Notes: generated from the sequence alone by a model not told the origin. 64,000 nucleotides of DNA from Rugamonas brunnea (GCF_014042345.1 NZ_JACEZT010000017.1:62001-126000); one strand, 5' to 3'; counted from the first letter of the stretch, positions 32,820-41,411 are shown. Program-made: numbers and translations.

Positions 32820-33695
32820 CTAGCCGTGCAGCCGTTGCCGTATAAAGACTTCCATCATGGCGAGCGCCGCATCGAGATGCTCGCCAGCGGTGTTGACGAA
32901 GTTGTGCGGAGCGCCCGGTAACAGCTCCAGCTGCATCTGTCCGCCTGCGGCGCGATAGGCGGCGGCAAATCGCTGCTGGATTTCCGGCGACACGTTCTTA
33001 TCTTCCACCACACCGGCAGCGCCCGGACCGCCCTGGAGCAGCAGCGCGGGCGGTAGCTTGAGCTGTTCGCAGCGCGCCAGAATACGCTGGGGATTGCCGT
33101 CTTCGATACTGCCTGCCGTGCAAAAATAGCTTTCCGTGAACTTCACGATATTGTGGTTGCCGACCTCGCGCGCATACGCCAGCCGGGCTTGCGGGTCCGG
33201 AATCGGGCACAACAGGATGAGGTAATCCGGCCGGGCGCCGTCCGGCGCGACGCCATCCTGCGCCAACGTTGCGTAGCGGGGATCATCAGGCCGCAAGCTG
33301 TTCAGCAAGACCAGATGCCCGCCGCTCGACGAACCAAGCGCGCCTATGCAGCGGGCGGAGCCGTTGAATTCCGACGCATGGGCGCGCACCCAGCGTAGCG
33401 CAAAGTTCACATCCGCTACCGAGTCGGGATAATGATTGTGCTCGCTCTGGCGAAAATCGACCGCCACCACGACCATGCCCAGTGCCGCCAGGGACTGGTT
33501 CATCAGCGCGTGTTCGGTCCTGCCGACGTCGCCGCGTACCCAGGCGCCGCCATGCACATCGACGATGACAGGAAAAGGGCCGGCGCCTTCGGGCTGGTAA
33601 ATCGTGGCCTGCAAAGTGCGCCCATCGACGTGCAAATAATCGACGTCCCAGCTGTACCCATCGAAGCGATGGCCAGCATCCATCGCGGGGCTCAT
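32820..33695 (-). CDS. Alpha/beta-hydrolase of the HSL/BD-FAE type
   Basis: The 291-residue protein has the hormone-sensitive-lipase-like oxyanion motif VDVHGGAWV, the nucleophile elbow GSSSGG and a C-terminal catalytic His in LPGAPHNF. It hydrolyses small esters or amides in the cytosol; substrate unknown. Its ATG (33695) overlaps the stop of a 35-codon fragment of an ABM-domain gene (ATGA), which has the strong ribosome site, so this gene is probably read through translational coupling. It is divergent to the LysR regulator at 33897, the usual place for a controlled target. Confidence 0.82.
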   Translation of the reverse strand: MSPAMDAGHRFDGYSWDVDYLHVDGRTLQATIYQPEGAGPFPVIVDVHGGAWVRGDVGRTEHALMNQSLAALGMVVVAVDFRQSEHNHYPDSVADVNFALRWVRAHASEFNGSARCIGALGSSSGGHLVLLNSLRPDDPRYATLAQDGVAPDGARPDYLILLCPIPDPQARLAYAREVGNHNIVKFTESYFCTAGSIEDGNPQRILARCEQLKLPPALLLQGGPGAAGVVEDKNVSPEIQQRFAAAYRAAGGQMQLELLPGAPHNFVNTAGEHLDAALAMMEVFIRQRLHG

Positions 33696-33799
33696 GCGCC
33701 CGGCATGCCGCGCGCCAGCCGCGACATCCGTTCCGCCCCTTGCTTGTACCCCTGTTCCGCCTCTGGTTTCACCCGCGAGCGAGAAATCGTCACGATCAT
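33692..33799 (-). pseudogene. Truncated ABM-domain monooxygenase remnant
   Basis: A 35-codon frame starts at ATG 33799, with an excellent GGAGGT six bases upstream, and stops exactly where the alpha/beta-hydrolase begins. Its translation (starting MIVTISRSRVKPEAEQGY and ending LARGMPGA) matches the first strand and helix of antibiotic-biosynthesis-monooxygenase (ABM) proteins, which are normally about 100 residues. The remainder is missing. It is either a remnant of a deleted gene whose promoter and ribosome site now drive the hydrolase, or a leader peptide. The family match is from pattern recognition. Confidence 0.6.
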
Positions 33800-33848
33800 G
33801 TCGGACCTCCATCAATCTAGAAGTCCTCAATGTACGCGGCCATTGGAT

Positions 33849-33877
33849 AAATAGATAATGAATTATTATGACTATTT
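33849..33877. promoter_or_regulatory. AT-rich palindrome between LysR gene and hydrolase
   Basis: AAATAG (33849-33854) and CTATTT (33872-33877) flank an inner ATAAT-GA-ATTAT. It lies in the 97-base region between the divergent LysR gene and the truncated ABM / hydrolase unit, the expected position for a LysR-type operator. The match to T-N11-A is only approximate. Confidence 0.5.
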
Positions 33878-33896
33878 CATTCTTAATTAAAGAACA

Positions 33897-34760
33897 ATGG
33901 ATCTCTCCGATCTGCACATCTTCCGCACTGTGGCGCGCACGGGCGGCATCATCCGCGCGGCAGAGCACTTGCATCGCGTGCCATCGAATATCACGACCCG
34001 CATCAAAACGCTGGAAGCGGATCTTGGCGCCGAGCTTTTCCTGCGCGAAGGGCGGCGGCTGCGACTCTCGGCGGCCGGCAAGATCCTGCTCGACTATGCG
34101 GATCGGCTGCTGTCGCTGGCCGATGAGGCGCGCGCGTCCGTGCAGGACGGCCCGCCTCACGGCATGCTGCGCCTCGGTTCCATGGAAAGCACGGCCGCGG
34201 CGCGTCTGCCCGGGCCGTTGAGCAGGTTTCATCAAGCCTGCCCGGAGGTGACGTTGGAACTGCATACCGGCGACCCGCGGCTGCTGGTGGAACGGGTTCT
34301 GACAGCCGAGCTGGATGCGGCGCTGGTGGCCGAACCCGTCGCCGATCCGCGCCTGGCGACGCTGACGGCATTTGAAGAAGAACTGATTGTTGTCGCGATG
34401 GCCGGCCATCCACCAATGACGTCAGCCAGGGACGCAGCGATGAAAACCCTGCTGGCATTCCATCAAGGCTGCCCGCACCGCAAGCGACTCGAGAGCTGGT
34501 TCGCGGGCAGCGGCATTGTGCCTGACCGGGTGGTGGAACTGGGTTCGTACCATGCCATTCTTGGCTGTACCATTGCGGGCATGGGGGTGGCGTTAATGCC
34601 GCGCAGCGTACTGAACACGTACACGGAACGCGCACGACTGAGCGTTCATGAACTCAGCGCCAGGCTCCGCAAAAGCCGAACCTTACTGGTCTGGCGGAAG
34701 GATACGCCGCAGGCGAACGTCATGGCTTTCGCCGACATTCTGCGGGGCAAGAAAACGTAA
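33897..34760 (+). CDS. LysR-family transcriptional regulator
   Basis: The 287-residue protein begins MDLSDLHIFRTVARTGG and has the LysR winged helix-turn-helix (about 1-60; RAAEHLHRVPSNITTRIKTLE) followed by the periplasmic-binding-type effector domain (about 88-285). The region RVVELGSYHAILGCTIAGMGVALMP is typical of the inducer pocket edge. It is divergent to the hydrolase unit across an AT-rich palindrome and probably controls it and itself. Effector unknown. Confidence 0.9.
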   Translation: MDLSDLHIFRTVARTGGIIRAAEHLHRVPSNITTRIKTLEADLGAELFLREGRRLRLSAAGKILLDYADRLLSLADEARASVQDGPPHGMLRLGSMESTAAARLPGPLSRFHQACPEVTLELHTGDPRLLVERVLTAELDAALVAEPVADPRLATLTAFEEELIVVAMAGHPPMTSARDAAMKTLLAFHQGCPHRKRLESWFAGSGIVPDRVVELGSYHAILGCTIAGMGVALMPRSVLNTYTERARLSVHELSARLRKSRTLLVWRKDTPQANVMAFADILRGKKT

Positions 34761-34809
34761 AGGATCAGGAATGCCGACATGGGGCATCATCCAGCAGCGG
34801 CCGATCTGC

Positions 34810-34944
34810 TCACGGCCGGCCCGCGATGGCGAACGCCAGTTGGCCGCGCGCGGGGCTGTCGTCGGCCGCCAGGACGACGACGGCCGTGCTCAGCAACACG
34901 TAGCCGATCAGGGTGGCGACTTTGAGGCGCAGCGCGGTGGACAT
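34810..34944 (-). CDS. Small single-helix protein, 44 residues
   Basis: An ATG at 34944 has GGAGAAG seven bases upstream and opens a 44-codon frame with one hydrophobic helix (about residues 9-29, ATLIGYVLLSTAVVVLAAD) and an N-terminal basic stretch. It could be a small membrane protein or the start of a short exported peptide, as AADDS resembles a signal cleavage. The surrounding bases are AT-rich for the region. No homologue is recognised. It is convergent with the LysR gene and divergent from the DMT transporter. Confidence 0.45.
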   Translation of the reverse strand: MSTALRLKVATLIGYVLLSTAVVVLAADDSPARGQLAFAIAGRP

Positions 34945-35106
34945 GATCTTCTCCGGAAATAATGATGGTTTTTTTATAATAGTCCGTTCGCCGGCCAGCG
35001 CCCCGTTTTTTCCCATGCCACTGCGCCACATCAAGCACACATGTGACTAAATTGTCAACAATGTGGCTGCTAGGCAAGCTCGCCGCAAGCCCGGTATACT
35101 GCATCG

Positions 35107-36036
35107 ATGTCCTCACCCATCCTGTTCCTTGCCGCCTGCCTGATCTGGGGTTCCACCTTCTTCGCCATCACCCTGCAATTGGGCCAGGTCGCGCCGGCCG
35201 TTTCGGTCGTCTACCGCTTCGCCATCGCCTCGGCCGTCCTGTTCGCCTGGTGCCTGGCGCGCGGCGACGACCCGCGACTGCCGTGGCGCACCCAGCGCTG
35301 GCTGCTGCTGCAAGGCATCGCCAGTTTCGGCCTGAGCTACATCTGCACTTACACGGCCGAGCAATACCTGGTGTCGGCCTTCGTGGCCGTGCTGTTCGCG
35401 CTGATGGTGTTCTGGACCCCGATCTGCAGCCGGCTGATGCTGGGCACGCCACTGACGGCCCGCATCTGGACGGCGGGCGCGGCCGCCGTGGTGGGCGTGA
35501 CGCTGCTGTTCTACCAATCCATCGCCAGCGCCTGGACGGCCATGGCCAGCGGCGGCAACAGCCACTTCCTGCTGGGCCTGGGACTGGCCCTGTGCGCCAC
35601 CATCTCCAGCTCGGTCGGCAACGTACTGGTGGTCAAGGTGCGCGCGCAATCGTCCAACGTGCTGCTGACCATGGCCTGGTCCATGTTGTGGGGCACGCTG
35701 CTGGTGGCGGCCTGGGTGCTTGTCAGCGGCCAGTCGTTCATGCTGCCCACCACGGTACGCTACTGGGGCGGCCTGTTCTACCTGGCCCTGTTCGGTTCCG
35801 TGATCGCCTTCGCCGCCTATTTCACGCTGATCCTGCGCATCGGCTCGCACAAGGCCGTCTACATCGGGGTTGTCACGCCGGTCATTTCCGTGCTGCTGTC
35901 GATCCGGCTCGAACACTTCCGCCCCGGCCCGCTCGAATGGCTGGGCATGCTGGTCTGCCTGGCCAGCGTGGCCTGGGCCTTGCGGGCCGACGCGCCCGCC
36001 CCTACCGTCAACCCTGAACTTGAAAGCGCCGCATAA
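35107..36036 (+). CDS. DMT-superfamily (EamA) transporter
   Basis: The 309-residue membrane protein has about ten hydrophobic helices in two repeats and the EamA-type start LAACLIWGSTFFAI. The second half begins near LGLGLALCATISSSVGN and ends with VSVLLSI and WLGM. Family members export amino acids, nucleosides or other metabolites. It ends three bases before the GNAT gene, so they are cotranscribed, which hints at an amine or amino acid as common substrate. Nothing in the sequence fixes it. Confidence 0.88.
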   Translation: MSSPILFLAACLIWGSTFFAITLQLGQVAPAVSVVYRFAIASAVLFAWCLARGDDPRLPWRTQRWLLLQGIASFGLSYICTYTAEQYLVSAFVAVLFALMVFWTPICSRLMLGTPLTARIWTAGAAAVVGVTLLFYQSIASAWTAMASGGNSHFLLGLGLALCATISSSVGNVLVVKVRAQSSNVLLTMAWSMLWGTLLVAAWVLVSGQSFMLPTTVRYWGGLFYLALFGSVIAFAAYFTLILRIGSHKAVYIGVVTPVISVLLSIRLEHFRPGPLEWLGMLVCLASVAWALRADAPAPTVNPELESAA

Positions 36037-36039
36037 TCC

Positions 36040-36528
36040 ATGAGCAATTCGCACCTGACCATCCGCCCCGCCACCCCGGCCGACGTGGACGCCATTTTCG
36101 GCATGATCCACGAACTGGCCGTGTTCGAAAAACTGGAACACCTGGTGGTGGCCAACCCCGCCATGCTGCAGGACGGCCTGTTCGGCGCCCATCCCGCCTG
36201 CGAAGCCATCGTCGGCGAAGAAGCGGGCGTGGTGGTGACGTTCGCCCTGTTCTTCCACAACTTCTCCACCTTCCTGTGCCGCAAGGGCCTGTACCTGGAA
36301 GACCTGTACGTCAAGCAATCGTGCCGCGGCAAAGGTTACGGCAAGCAGATGCTGGTGGCGCTGGCCCAGCTGGCGGTGGAACGCAATTGCGGCCGCTTCG
36401 AATGGTCGGTGCTGGACTGGAACGAGAACGCCATCAACTTCTACCGTGGCGTGGGCGCCGACCTGCTGCCGGACTGGCGCATCTGCCGCGTCACCGGTGA
36501 CGCCCTGCAGCAACTGGCCTCGGCCTGA
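36040..36528 (+). CDS. GNAT-family N-acetyltransferase, SSAT/thialysine-like
   Basis: The 162-residue protein is a GNAT acetyltransferase: LTIRPATPADVDAIFGMI at the start, LEDLYVKQSCRGKGYGKQM as the acetyl-CoA loop (R/Q-x-x-G-x-G/A), and NENAINFYRGVGA near the end. The order and length resemble the diamine/thialysine acetyltransferase branch. It transfers acetyl to a small amine. Cotranscribed with the DMT transporter. Substrate remains open. Confidence 0.88.
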   Translation: MSNSHLTIRPATPADVDAIFGMIHELAVFEKLEHLVVANPAMLQDGLFGAHPACEAIVGEEAGVVVTFALFFHNFSTFLCRKGLYLEDLYVKQSCRGKGYGKQMLVALAQLAVERNCGRFEWSVLDWNENAINFYRGVGADLLPDWRICRVTGDALQQLASA

Positions 36529-36530
36529 CG

Positions 36531-36568
36531 AAAAAAAATCCCGCGAGCGCCAGGCGCCGCGCGGGATT
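36531..36568 (-). terminator. Intrinsic-terminator-like hairpin after the GNAT gene
   Basis: Nine-base stem AATCCCGCG (36537-36545) / CGCGGGATT (36560-36568). On the minus strand it is followed by eight T residues (complement of 36531-36538). It would stop transcripts coming leftward from the osmoprotectant gene, and its hairpin could also mark the GNAT 3' end. Confidence 0.65.
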
Positions 36569-36644
36569 GAACCCATGTGAGTGGGAGGGGAGATTGAAGC
36601 AACGCCTTCACTATAAGCCTCCCTTCGACGGCGTGCGCAGGTAC

Positions 36645-36700
36645 TTTACATTTGCTTACGCCAGCTCAATCTTGCTTACATTCACCTAACATTCTCTCAC
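36645..36700. promoter_or_regulatory. Phased array of CTTAC-like half-sites
   Basis: Five-base units TTTAC (36645), CTTAC (36655), CTCAA (36665), CTTAC (36675), CTAAC (36686) and CTCAC (36696) recur at 10-11 bases, one turn of the helix. On the other strand the first two read GTAAG-N5-GTAAA, the form of a CpxR-type box. It lies 80-136 bases before a 58-codon gene. A response regulator covering several sites is the likely use. Confidence 0.5.
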
Positions 36701-36726
36701 TGACCGGCGCCCTTGACGCGGCACAA

Positions 36727-36746
36727 GGCCCGCTCCGTAGCGGGCC
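36727..36746. other. Hairpin in the leader of the small gene
   Basis: Perfect 8-bp stem GGCCCGCT / AGCGGGCC with a four-base CCGT loop, 35 bases before the start of the 58-codon gene. No T-run on either strand. It may stabilise the message or take part in folding. Confidence 0.45.
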
Positions 36747-36780
36747 GTACCATGGACTGTCACCTCGTCCGGAGCCCGCC

Positions 36781-36957
36781 ATGAACAAGTTGCCGCCCAT
36801 CGCCTTGCTGCTTTACAAGGCTTACCTGCGCTCGCGGCTCGACCATTGCCAGCGCCACCTGCACACCATCGCCGCCCAGCGCGAAAACGACTTCCAGGCG
36901 GAACGCCTGCTGCACCGTGAAGTGGCCGTGGTGCGCGCGAAATTACATACGCTGTGA
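36781..36957 (+). CDS. Small basic protein of 58 residues, unknown
   Basis: ATG at 36781 has GGAG eight to eleven bases upstream. The product is rich in Arg, His and Leu, begins MNKLPPIALLLYKAYLRSRL and seems to form one or two amphipathic helices with no clear signal or membrane segment. No family is recognised. It has its own upstream region with a phased half-site array and a hairpin, and it overlaps the end of the convergent osmoprotectant gene by 15 bases. The presence of a good ribosome site and structured leader argues that it is real. Confidence 0.5.
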   Translation: MNKLPPIALLLYKAYLRSRLDHCQRHLHTIAAQRENDFQAERLLHREVAVVRAKLHTL

Positions 36958-38592
36958 CGTGGCGCGTCCCGCCAGCCGCTCCAGCAGTTCGAACGCGCCC
37001 TGGGTCAGCAGGGCCAGCACGGCGGCCGGAATGGCGCCGGCCAGCAGCATCGCGTTGTCGTTCAACGCGAGGCCGATGGTGATGCGCTCGCCGTAGCCGC
37101 CGGCGCCGATGAAGGCGGCGATGGTGGCCGTGCCCACGCTCATCACGGCGGCCGTCTTCACGCCGGCCAGGATCACGGGCAGCGCCAGCGGCAGCTCCAC
37201 GTGACGCAGCCGTTGATATGGCCGCAGGCCCAGCGCCTGCGCCGCCAGCCGCAACCCTGGCGGCACCTGCAGCATGCCGGTGCAGGTATTGCGCACCACG
37301 GGCAGCAACGCATACACGAACAACGCCACCAGGGCCGGTACGGCGCCTATGCCCAGCAAGGGAATCAACAACGCCAGCAGCGCCAGCGACGGCACCGTTT
37401 GCAGCACGCCCACCAGCGCCAGCACCACCTGCCGCAATCGCGGCACATAAGCGGCCAGCACGCCGAGCGGGATGCCCACCAGGCAGGCCAGTCCCACGGC
37501 GATCAGCACCAGCGTGATGTGCTGGCGCGTGAGGAGCCACAGCTTGTCGTCGAAGACTTTGGCCAGCAGACCGTCGTGCGGGGCAGTCGGCGTCGCGGGC
37601 ATTGACGTTGCGGACGATGGTGTGGCAGACGATGGCGCTGGCGCAGCGACTGGCGCGGCTGATGGCGGCGGCAACGGATGCGCCGCCAGCCAGCCACGCG
37701 CCACGGCGGCGAAGCTCTGGCCGTCGATCTCGGCGGCGCCGTTCATGGCGATCATGTCTGCCGCGCTGATGCGGCCTTGCAGCCGCCCCAGCGCGGCCCA
37801 GGCGGCGGGAAAGCGGACCGCCGCGTTCAGCCGGTACAGCAGCACGGCGTCGTAACGGGGAAAGTAGTGGCGGTCGTCGTCGAGCACGCGCAGGCCGTAG
37901 CGGGCAATCTTGGCGTCGGTCGAATAGATGTCGATCACGTCCACCTGGCCTTGTTTAAGCGCGTCGTAGGCGATACCGTGATCGAGGCCGGAAGGTTGTT
38001 GCGGCAAGCCATAGCGCTGTGCCAGTCCGGGCCAGCCGTCGGCACGACCGATGAATTCATGCGACAGGCCGAAACGCAGCTTGGGCCGGTCCGCCAGCGC
38101 GCTCAAGGTGCGCGGGCCATCGGGGCCTTCGCGCACGGCCAGGGCGTAGGTGTTGTTGAAGCCGAATGGCACCGCTACGCCCAGGCCCAGCGGCGCCAGT
38201 TCGCGACCGATCTGTTCCAACGTCGCCGGTTGCTTGTGGCGCAGGATTTCCTGGTCGATGGTGCCCAGGTATTCGGGATACAGGTCAATCTTCCCTGCCC
38301 GCAGCGCGGCCAGCACGATGGCCGTGTTGCCCAAGCCTTGCAGGTGCTCAGTATGGGCATAAGGGGCCGCCGTCTGCGCCAGCAGCTCGCCGAGGATGTA
38401 CGATTCCGTGAACCGCTTGGACCCAATGCGCAGCGTGGCTTGCCCGCCATCGGCCAACGAGGCCACCGCGGCTGGTGACGCGGACGCCGCCAACGCGCAT
38501 GCGCACATGAGCCAGCAAACGGTCAGCCATCGCAGCCCGACGTTCACCCGATCTGCGTTGCCCCGCCCACCCCGTTCTCCCCGTTTGAGCAC
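36943..38592 (-). CDS. Osmoprotectant ABC transporter, binding protein-permease fusion
   Basis: The 549-residue protein joins an OpuC-type glycine-betaine/choline binding domain (about 50-320; RIGSKRFTESYILGELLAQ) and, after a Pro/Ala linker (about 320-350), a permease domain of about five helices (360-540) with GIPLGVLAAYVPRLRQ and the ABC-interaction loop. Such fusions are found in several genera. The start is GTG at 38592 preceded by AGGGAGGG. The ATPase subunit is not adjacent, so it must be supplied from elsewhere. It is convergent with the small gene at 36781. Confidence 0.88.
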   Translation of the reverse strand: MLKRGERGGRGNADRVNVGLRWLTVCWLMCACALAASASPAAVASLADGGQATLRIGSKRFTESYILGELLAQTAAPYAHTEHLQGLGNTAIVLAALRAGKIDLYPEYLGTIDQEILRHKQPATLEQIGRELAPLGLGVAVPFGFNNTYALAVREGPDGPRTLSALADRPKLRFGLSHEFIGRADGWPGLAQRYGLPQQPSGLDHGIAYDALKQGQVDVIDIYSTDAKIARYGLRVLDDDRHYFPRYDAVLLYRLNAAVRFPAAWAALGRLQGRISAADMIAMNGAAEIDGQSFAAVARGWLAAHPLPPPSAAPVAAPAPSSATPSSATSMPATPTAPHDGLLAKVFDDKLWLLTRQHITLVLIAVGLACLVGIPLGVLAAYVPRLRQVVLALVGVLQTVPSLALLALLIPLLGIGAVPALVALFVYALLPVVRNTCTGMLQVPPGLRLAAQALGLRPYQRLRHVELPLALPVILAGVKTAAVMSVGTATIAAFIGAGGYGERITIGLALNDNAMLLAGAIPAAVLALLTQGAFELLERLAGRATSQRM

Positions 38593-38729
38593 GCGCCCTC
38601 CCTATCGTTCCGCCAGTGGGGCAAGCTTACCATTGCCGGTCCACCTACGCGCGAGCGCGGGCTCGGGCTCGCGCGCGCGGAGCGCGGGGGCGCGAAGGCG
38701 CGGGGCGTGTGAGCGTACGCGAGGACGCG
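38593..38729. other. Extremely GC-rich spacer
   Basis: Between the metalloprotease stop and the osmoprotectant start lies a run of alternating GC-rich sequence (38640-38700, with many GCGCG and GCGAGC units). It can form several strong overlapping hairpins. No reading frame or promoter is evident. Confidence 0.4.
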
Positions 38730-41411
38730 TCAAGCGCCCAGGCGCACCATGGAGGCCTTGAGCGCCTGGTTCAGCGTTTCGTAGCACTCATCCAGATGCG
38801 CCTTGTTCTCGCGACTACCCGGCTTGGCCAGCGCGGCGCGGATTTCACGCTGCAGTTCCAGCGCGTGTTCGCGTTGCAGGCTGCGCGCGTCCGCCGGCGT
38901 CGTTGGCGTTGCCCGCACCAGCATGTTCGCCAGCCGCTTCAGATGCGCACGCTGCAGGTTGCGCCGCATGCCCGTGATCTCCTTGCCCGTCTTCAGCTCA
39001 CTCCATACGGCCGACTGCACGGTGCCATACAGCTCGTCCAGGCTGAGCGCCTTCTTTCCGTCGTCCAGCTTCTCCTGCGAGTCGAGCACGCGGGTGGCGA
39101 CAGCATCCGACATCAGCTGATCCAGCGCCGCCGATTGCAGCAGCAGCACGCGCCCGCTCACCGACACGTCCGGCCGGCCCCGCGCTTCGAAATGGTCCGG
39201 TCCCAGGCGGCTGATCATGGATGGCGCGAACTTGAAGCTGTCGGCCTGGAACAAGCTATTCGTCAGCATTTGCAACGCCGCGCGCTGGCGCGGCAAGGCC
39301 ACCGGCGTGAACGTGGCCCGCCCGGTGCCCGCGTGGTCGCGCAGATAGGTCTGGCCGCCCACGTACTTGACCACCACCGGCAATGCGCGCGCGAACTGGA
39401 CGAAGCCATAATCGAAACTGCGGCGCAGCGATTCATAGCTCTCGCCCGGCTTGAGCTGACGTGTTTGCAGGCGGTCCCACAGTTCGCGCGACAGGGTCAG
39501 GCGCCGCTGCACATAGGCCAGCGGATCGCTGCCCAGATCGAAGGCGTTGACGTCAGGATCGGCCGCCCGGCCATCCACTTCCTGGTCGGTGCCGAAGGCC
39601 AGTTGCGGCTCGTTCGAGCGGGCCGCGATCTTCGCCAGTTCGTCCTTCTCCTGGTCCTGCGCGATCGGCTTGTATGCGTATTCGATGGCCCAGTAATCGT
39701 AAGGCCCCAACGCGGAAGCCACGTACTCGCCCTGGCGCTCGCCCTTGACGGACAAGTTGAACGGCGCGTAGTCCATCACCGAACCGGTCATGCCGTTACG
39801 TTCCGTGAACGCGGGATCCTGCAACTGCTTGAGGTCATACACGGTGGAGGCGCGGAAGTTGTGGCGCAAACCCAGCGTGTGCCCCACTTCATGCATGACG
39901 ACCGAGCGCACATAGGCCTGGGCCACGGCGTCGGCCTGCGGACTATCGAGCCCCACTTCGCCGCGCGCTTCCAGCAGGTCAAGCGCGAAGCCCATCTCCT
40001 GGGCCGAGTCCAGCATGTAGTCGCAATGGGTTTCGCCGTCGGCGGCCGGCTGCGCCGCGGCAGCGCCAGCGCTCTCACCGCTCTCGCCGGCCACGCGGCG
40101 CGCATCGCGCGCGAACACGTCGGACATGGCGATGTCGGCATCGAGGATCTCGCCGCTGCGCGGGTCGACCTGGGTCGGGCCGATGGCGAAGGCGGCGTCG
40201 CTGCCGATGAACCAGCGGATCGAGGCATGGCGCGCGTCGAGCGTGTCGAAATGGTCCTGCTCCGTTTGCTGGCGCACGACGATGGCGTCCTTGAAGCCGA
40301 TCCGCTCGAACGCAGCGTTCCAGGCCAGCACGCCCTGCTCGACGGACTTACGGTATTTCTCGGGGATGTTCTTGTCCAGCCAGTACACGATGGGCTGCTT
40401 CGGTTCCGACAGCGGCAGCGCCGGGTCCTTCTTCTCCAGCCGCCAGCGCTCGATCACGTGGCTGGCCGTGGTGGGACGGATATCGTCAGTGAAGTCCTGG
40501 GTGGTGGTGACGAAGTGGCCAATGCGGTCATCGGCCGGGCGCGCGTGCATCGGTTCGGCCGGCAGCGGCATAAAGCTGTAGTAGAAACCGAGGAACATGC
40601 TGCGCGGGTCGGGCAGCGTGGTGGGCGGGCCGGGCAGCGGCAAAGGCTGTGGCGTGATGGGCGTGGCGGCGATCCGGGGCACGGCGTAGTGGGCACTCAC
40701 CCGCAGGCCCGTCATGGACTCGTCGGCCCGCAGCGTGACGAAGCTGCTGTTGCGCGCATCGAGCACGAACGGCAAACGGTAGGCATATTCGAGTCGCGTG
40801 GAATAACCGGGAATGTCGCTAAACAACAACGCGTTGGCCTCGATCAGCACCCCGTGGGTCTGCGGATGGGGCGCGCTGGCCACGGGCGCGGCGGCCAGCA
40901 GGCTGTCCGAATACGCCTGCGACACGGCCAGCGCCTGCGGTGTGCCGCCGCGCGCGCTGTAGCGGGTGTTCTTGGCGATCATCTGCACCAGGTTGCCGAT
41001 GCGGTGGAAGTACACCACCTGGCTCTCGCCCATCTGGCCGCCGTACAGGCCACGTTCACCGATGCCGTTGGTGGTGTTGATGGACATGAAGATGGGCCGG
41101 TCGAACATCTCCGGGCGCAGCTCCAGCCACACTTTTTCATCCTTCTGGTACAAGGGCAGGAAGCCCGGCACGTGGGCCGCGCCGCGCACCACTTCCAGGA
41201 ACGGCTTGGGCGCGGCCGCCGCCGCCAGCATGGCCGCCAGCGGGTTGACCGGCGCGGCGGCAGGGTTGGCGCCCGCCGCGGCGGCTTGCGCCTCGCCCGT
41301 ATGCGGCGCGGTGGCGGGAGCGGGGTCCTGCGCCAGCGCCTGGGCGGCCAGCGCCAGCAGCACGGTGGAAACGAGGGATTTCAGGGCGAACGACGGCGGC
41401 AACACGGGCAT
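38730..41411 (-). CDS. Zinc-dependent metalloprotease (DUF5117/DUF5118 type)
   Basis: The 893-residue exported protein has a signal peptide ending AQA (about residue 27) and an Ala/Pro-rich stretch before the core. The zinc motif HEVGHTLGLRH at 507-517 (HExxHxxGxxH) puts it among metzincin-like proteases, and a downstream VMDYAPFN resembles a Met-turn. The flanking DUF5117 (about 95-290) and DUF5118-like regions match large secreted proteases of Bacteroidetes and Proteobacteria. The start at 41411 has AGGA upstream. It follows hutI by 92 bases on the same strand but is functionally unrelated. Substrates are unknown. Confidence 0.88.
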   Translation of the reverse strand: MPVLPPSFALKSLVSTVLLALAAQALAQDPAPATAPHTGEAQAAAAGANPAAAPVNPLAAMLAAAAAPKPFLEVVRGAAHVPGFLPLYQKDEKVWLELRPEMFDRPIFMSINTTNGIGERGLYGGQMGESQVVYFHRIGNLVQMIAKNTRYSARGGTPQALAVSQAYSDSLLAAAPVASAPHPQTHGVLIEANALLFSDIPGYSTRLEYAYRLPFVLDARNSSFVTLRADESMTGLRVSAHYAVPRIAATPITPQPLPLPGPPTTLPDPRSMFLGFYYSFMPLPAEPMHARPADDRIGHFVTTTQDFTDDIRPTTASHVIERWRLEKKDPALPLSEPKQPIVYWLDKNIPEKYRKSVEQGVLAWNAAFERIGFKDAIVVRQQTEQDHFDTLDARHASIRWFIGSDAAFAIGPTQVDPRSGEILDADIAMSDVFARDARRVAGESGESAGAAAAQPAADGETHCDYMLDSAQEMGFALDLLEARGEVGLDSPQADAVAQAYVRSVVMHEVGHTLGLRHNFRASTVYDLKQLQDPAFTERNGMTGSVMDYAPFNLSVKGERQGEYVASALGPYDYWAIEYAYKPIAQDQEKDELAKIAARSNEPQLAFGTDQEVDGRAADPDVNAFDLGSDPLAYVQRRLTLSRELWDRLQTRQLKPGESYESLRRSFDYGFVQFARALPVVVKYVGGQTYLRDHAGTGRATFTPVALPRQRAALQMLTNSLFQADSFKFAPSMISRLGPDHFEARGRPDVSVSGRVLLLQSAALDQLMSDAVATRVLDSQEKLDDGKKALSLDELYGTVQSAVWSELKTGKEITGMRRNLQRAHLKRLANMLVRATPTTPADARSLQREHALELQREIRAALAKPGSRENKAHLDECYETLNQALKASMVRLGA

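Noticed and set aside
36652..36780. Longer start for the 58-residue gene
   Set aside because: It would run through the half-site array and hairpin, and the ATG at 36781 has the ribosome site.
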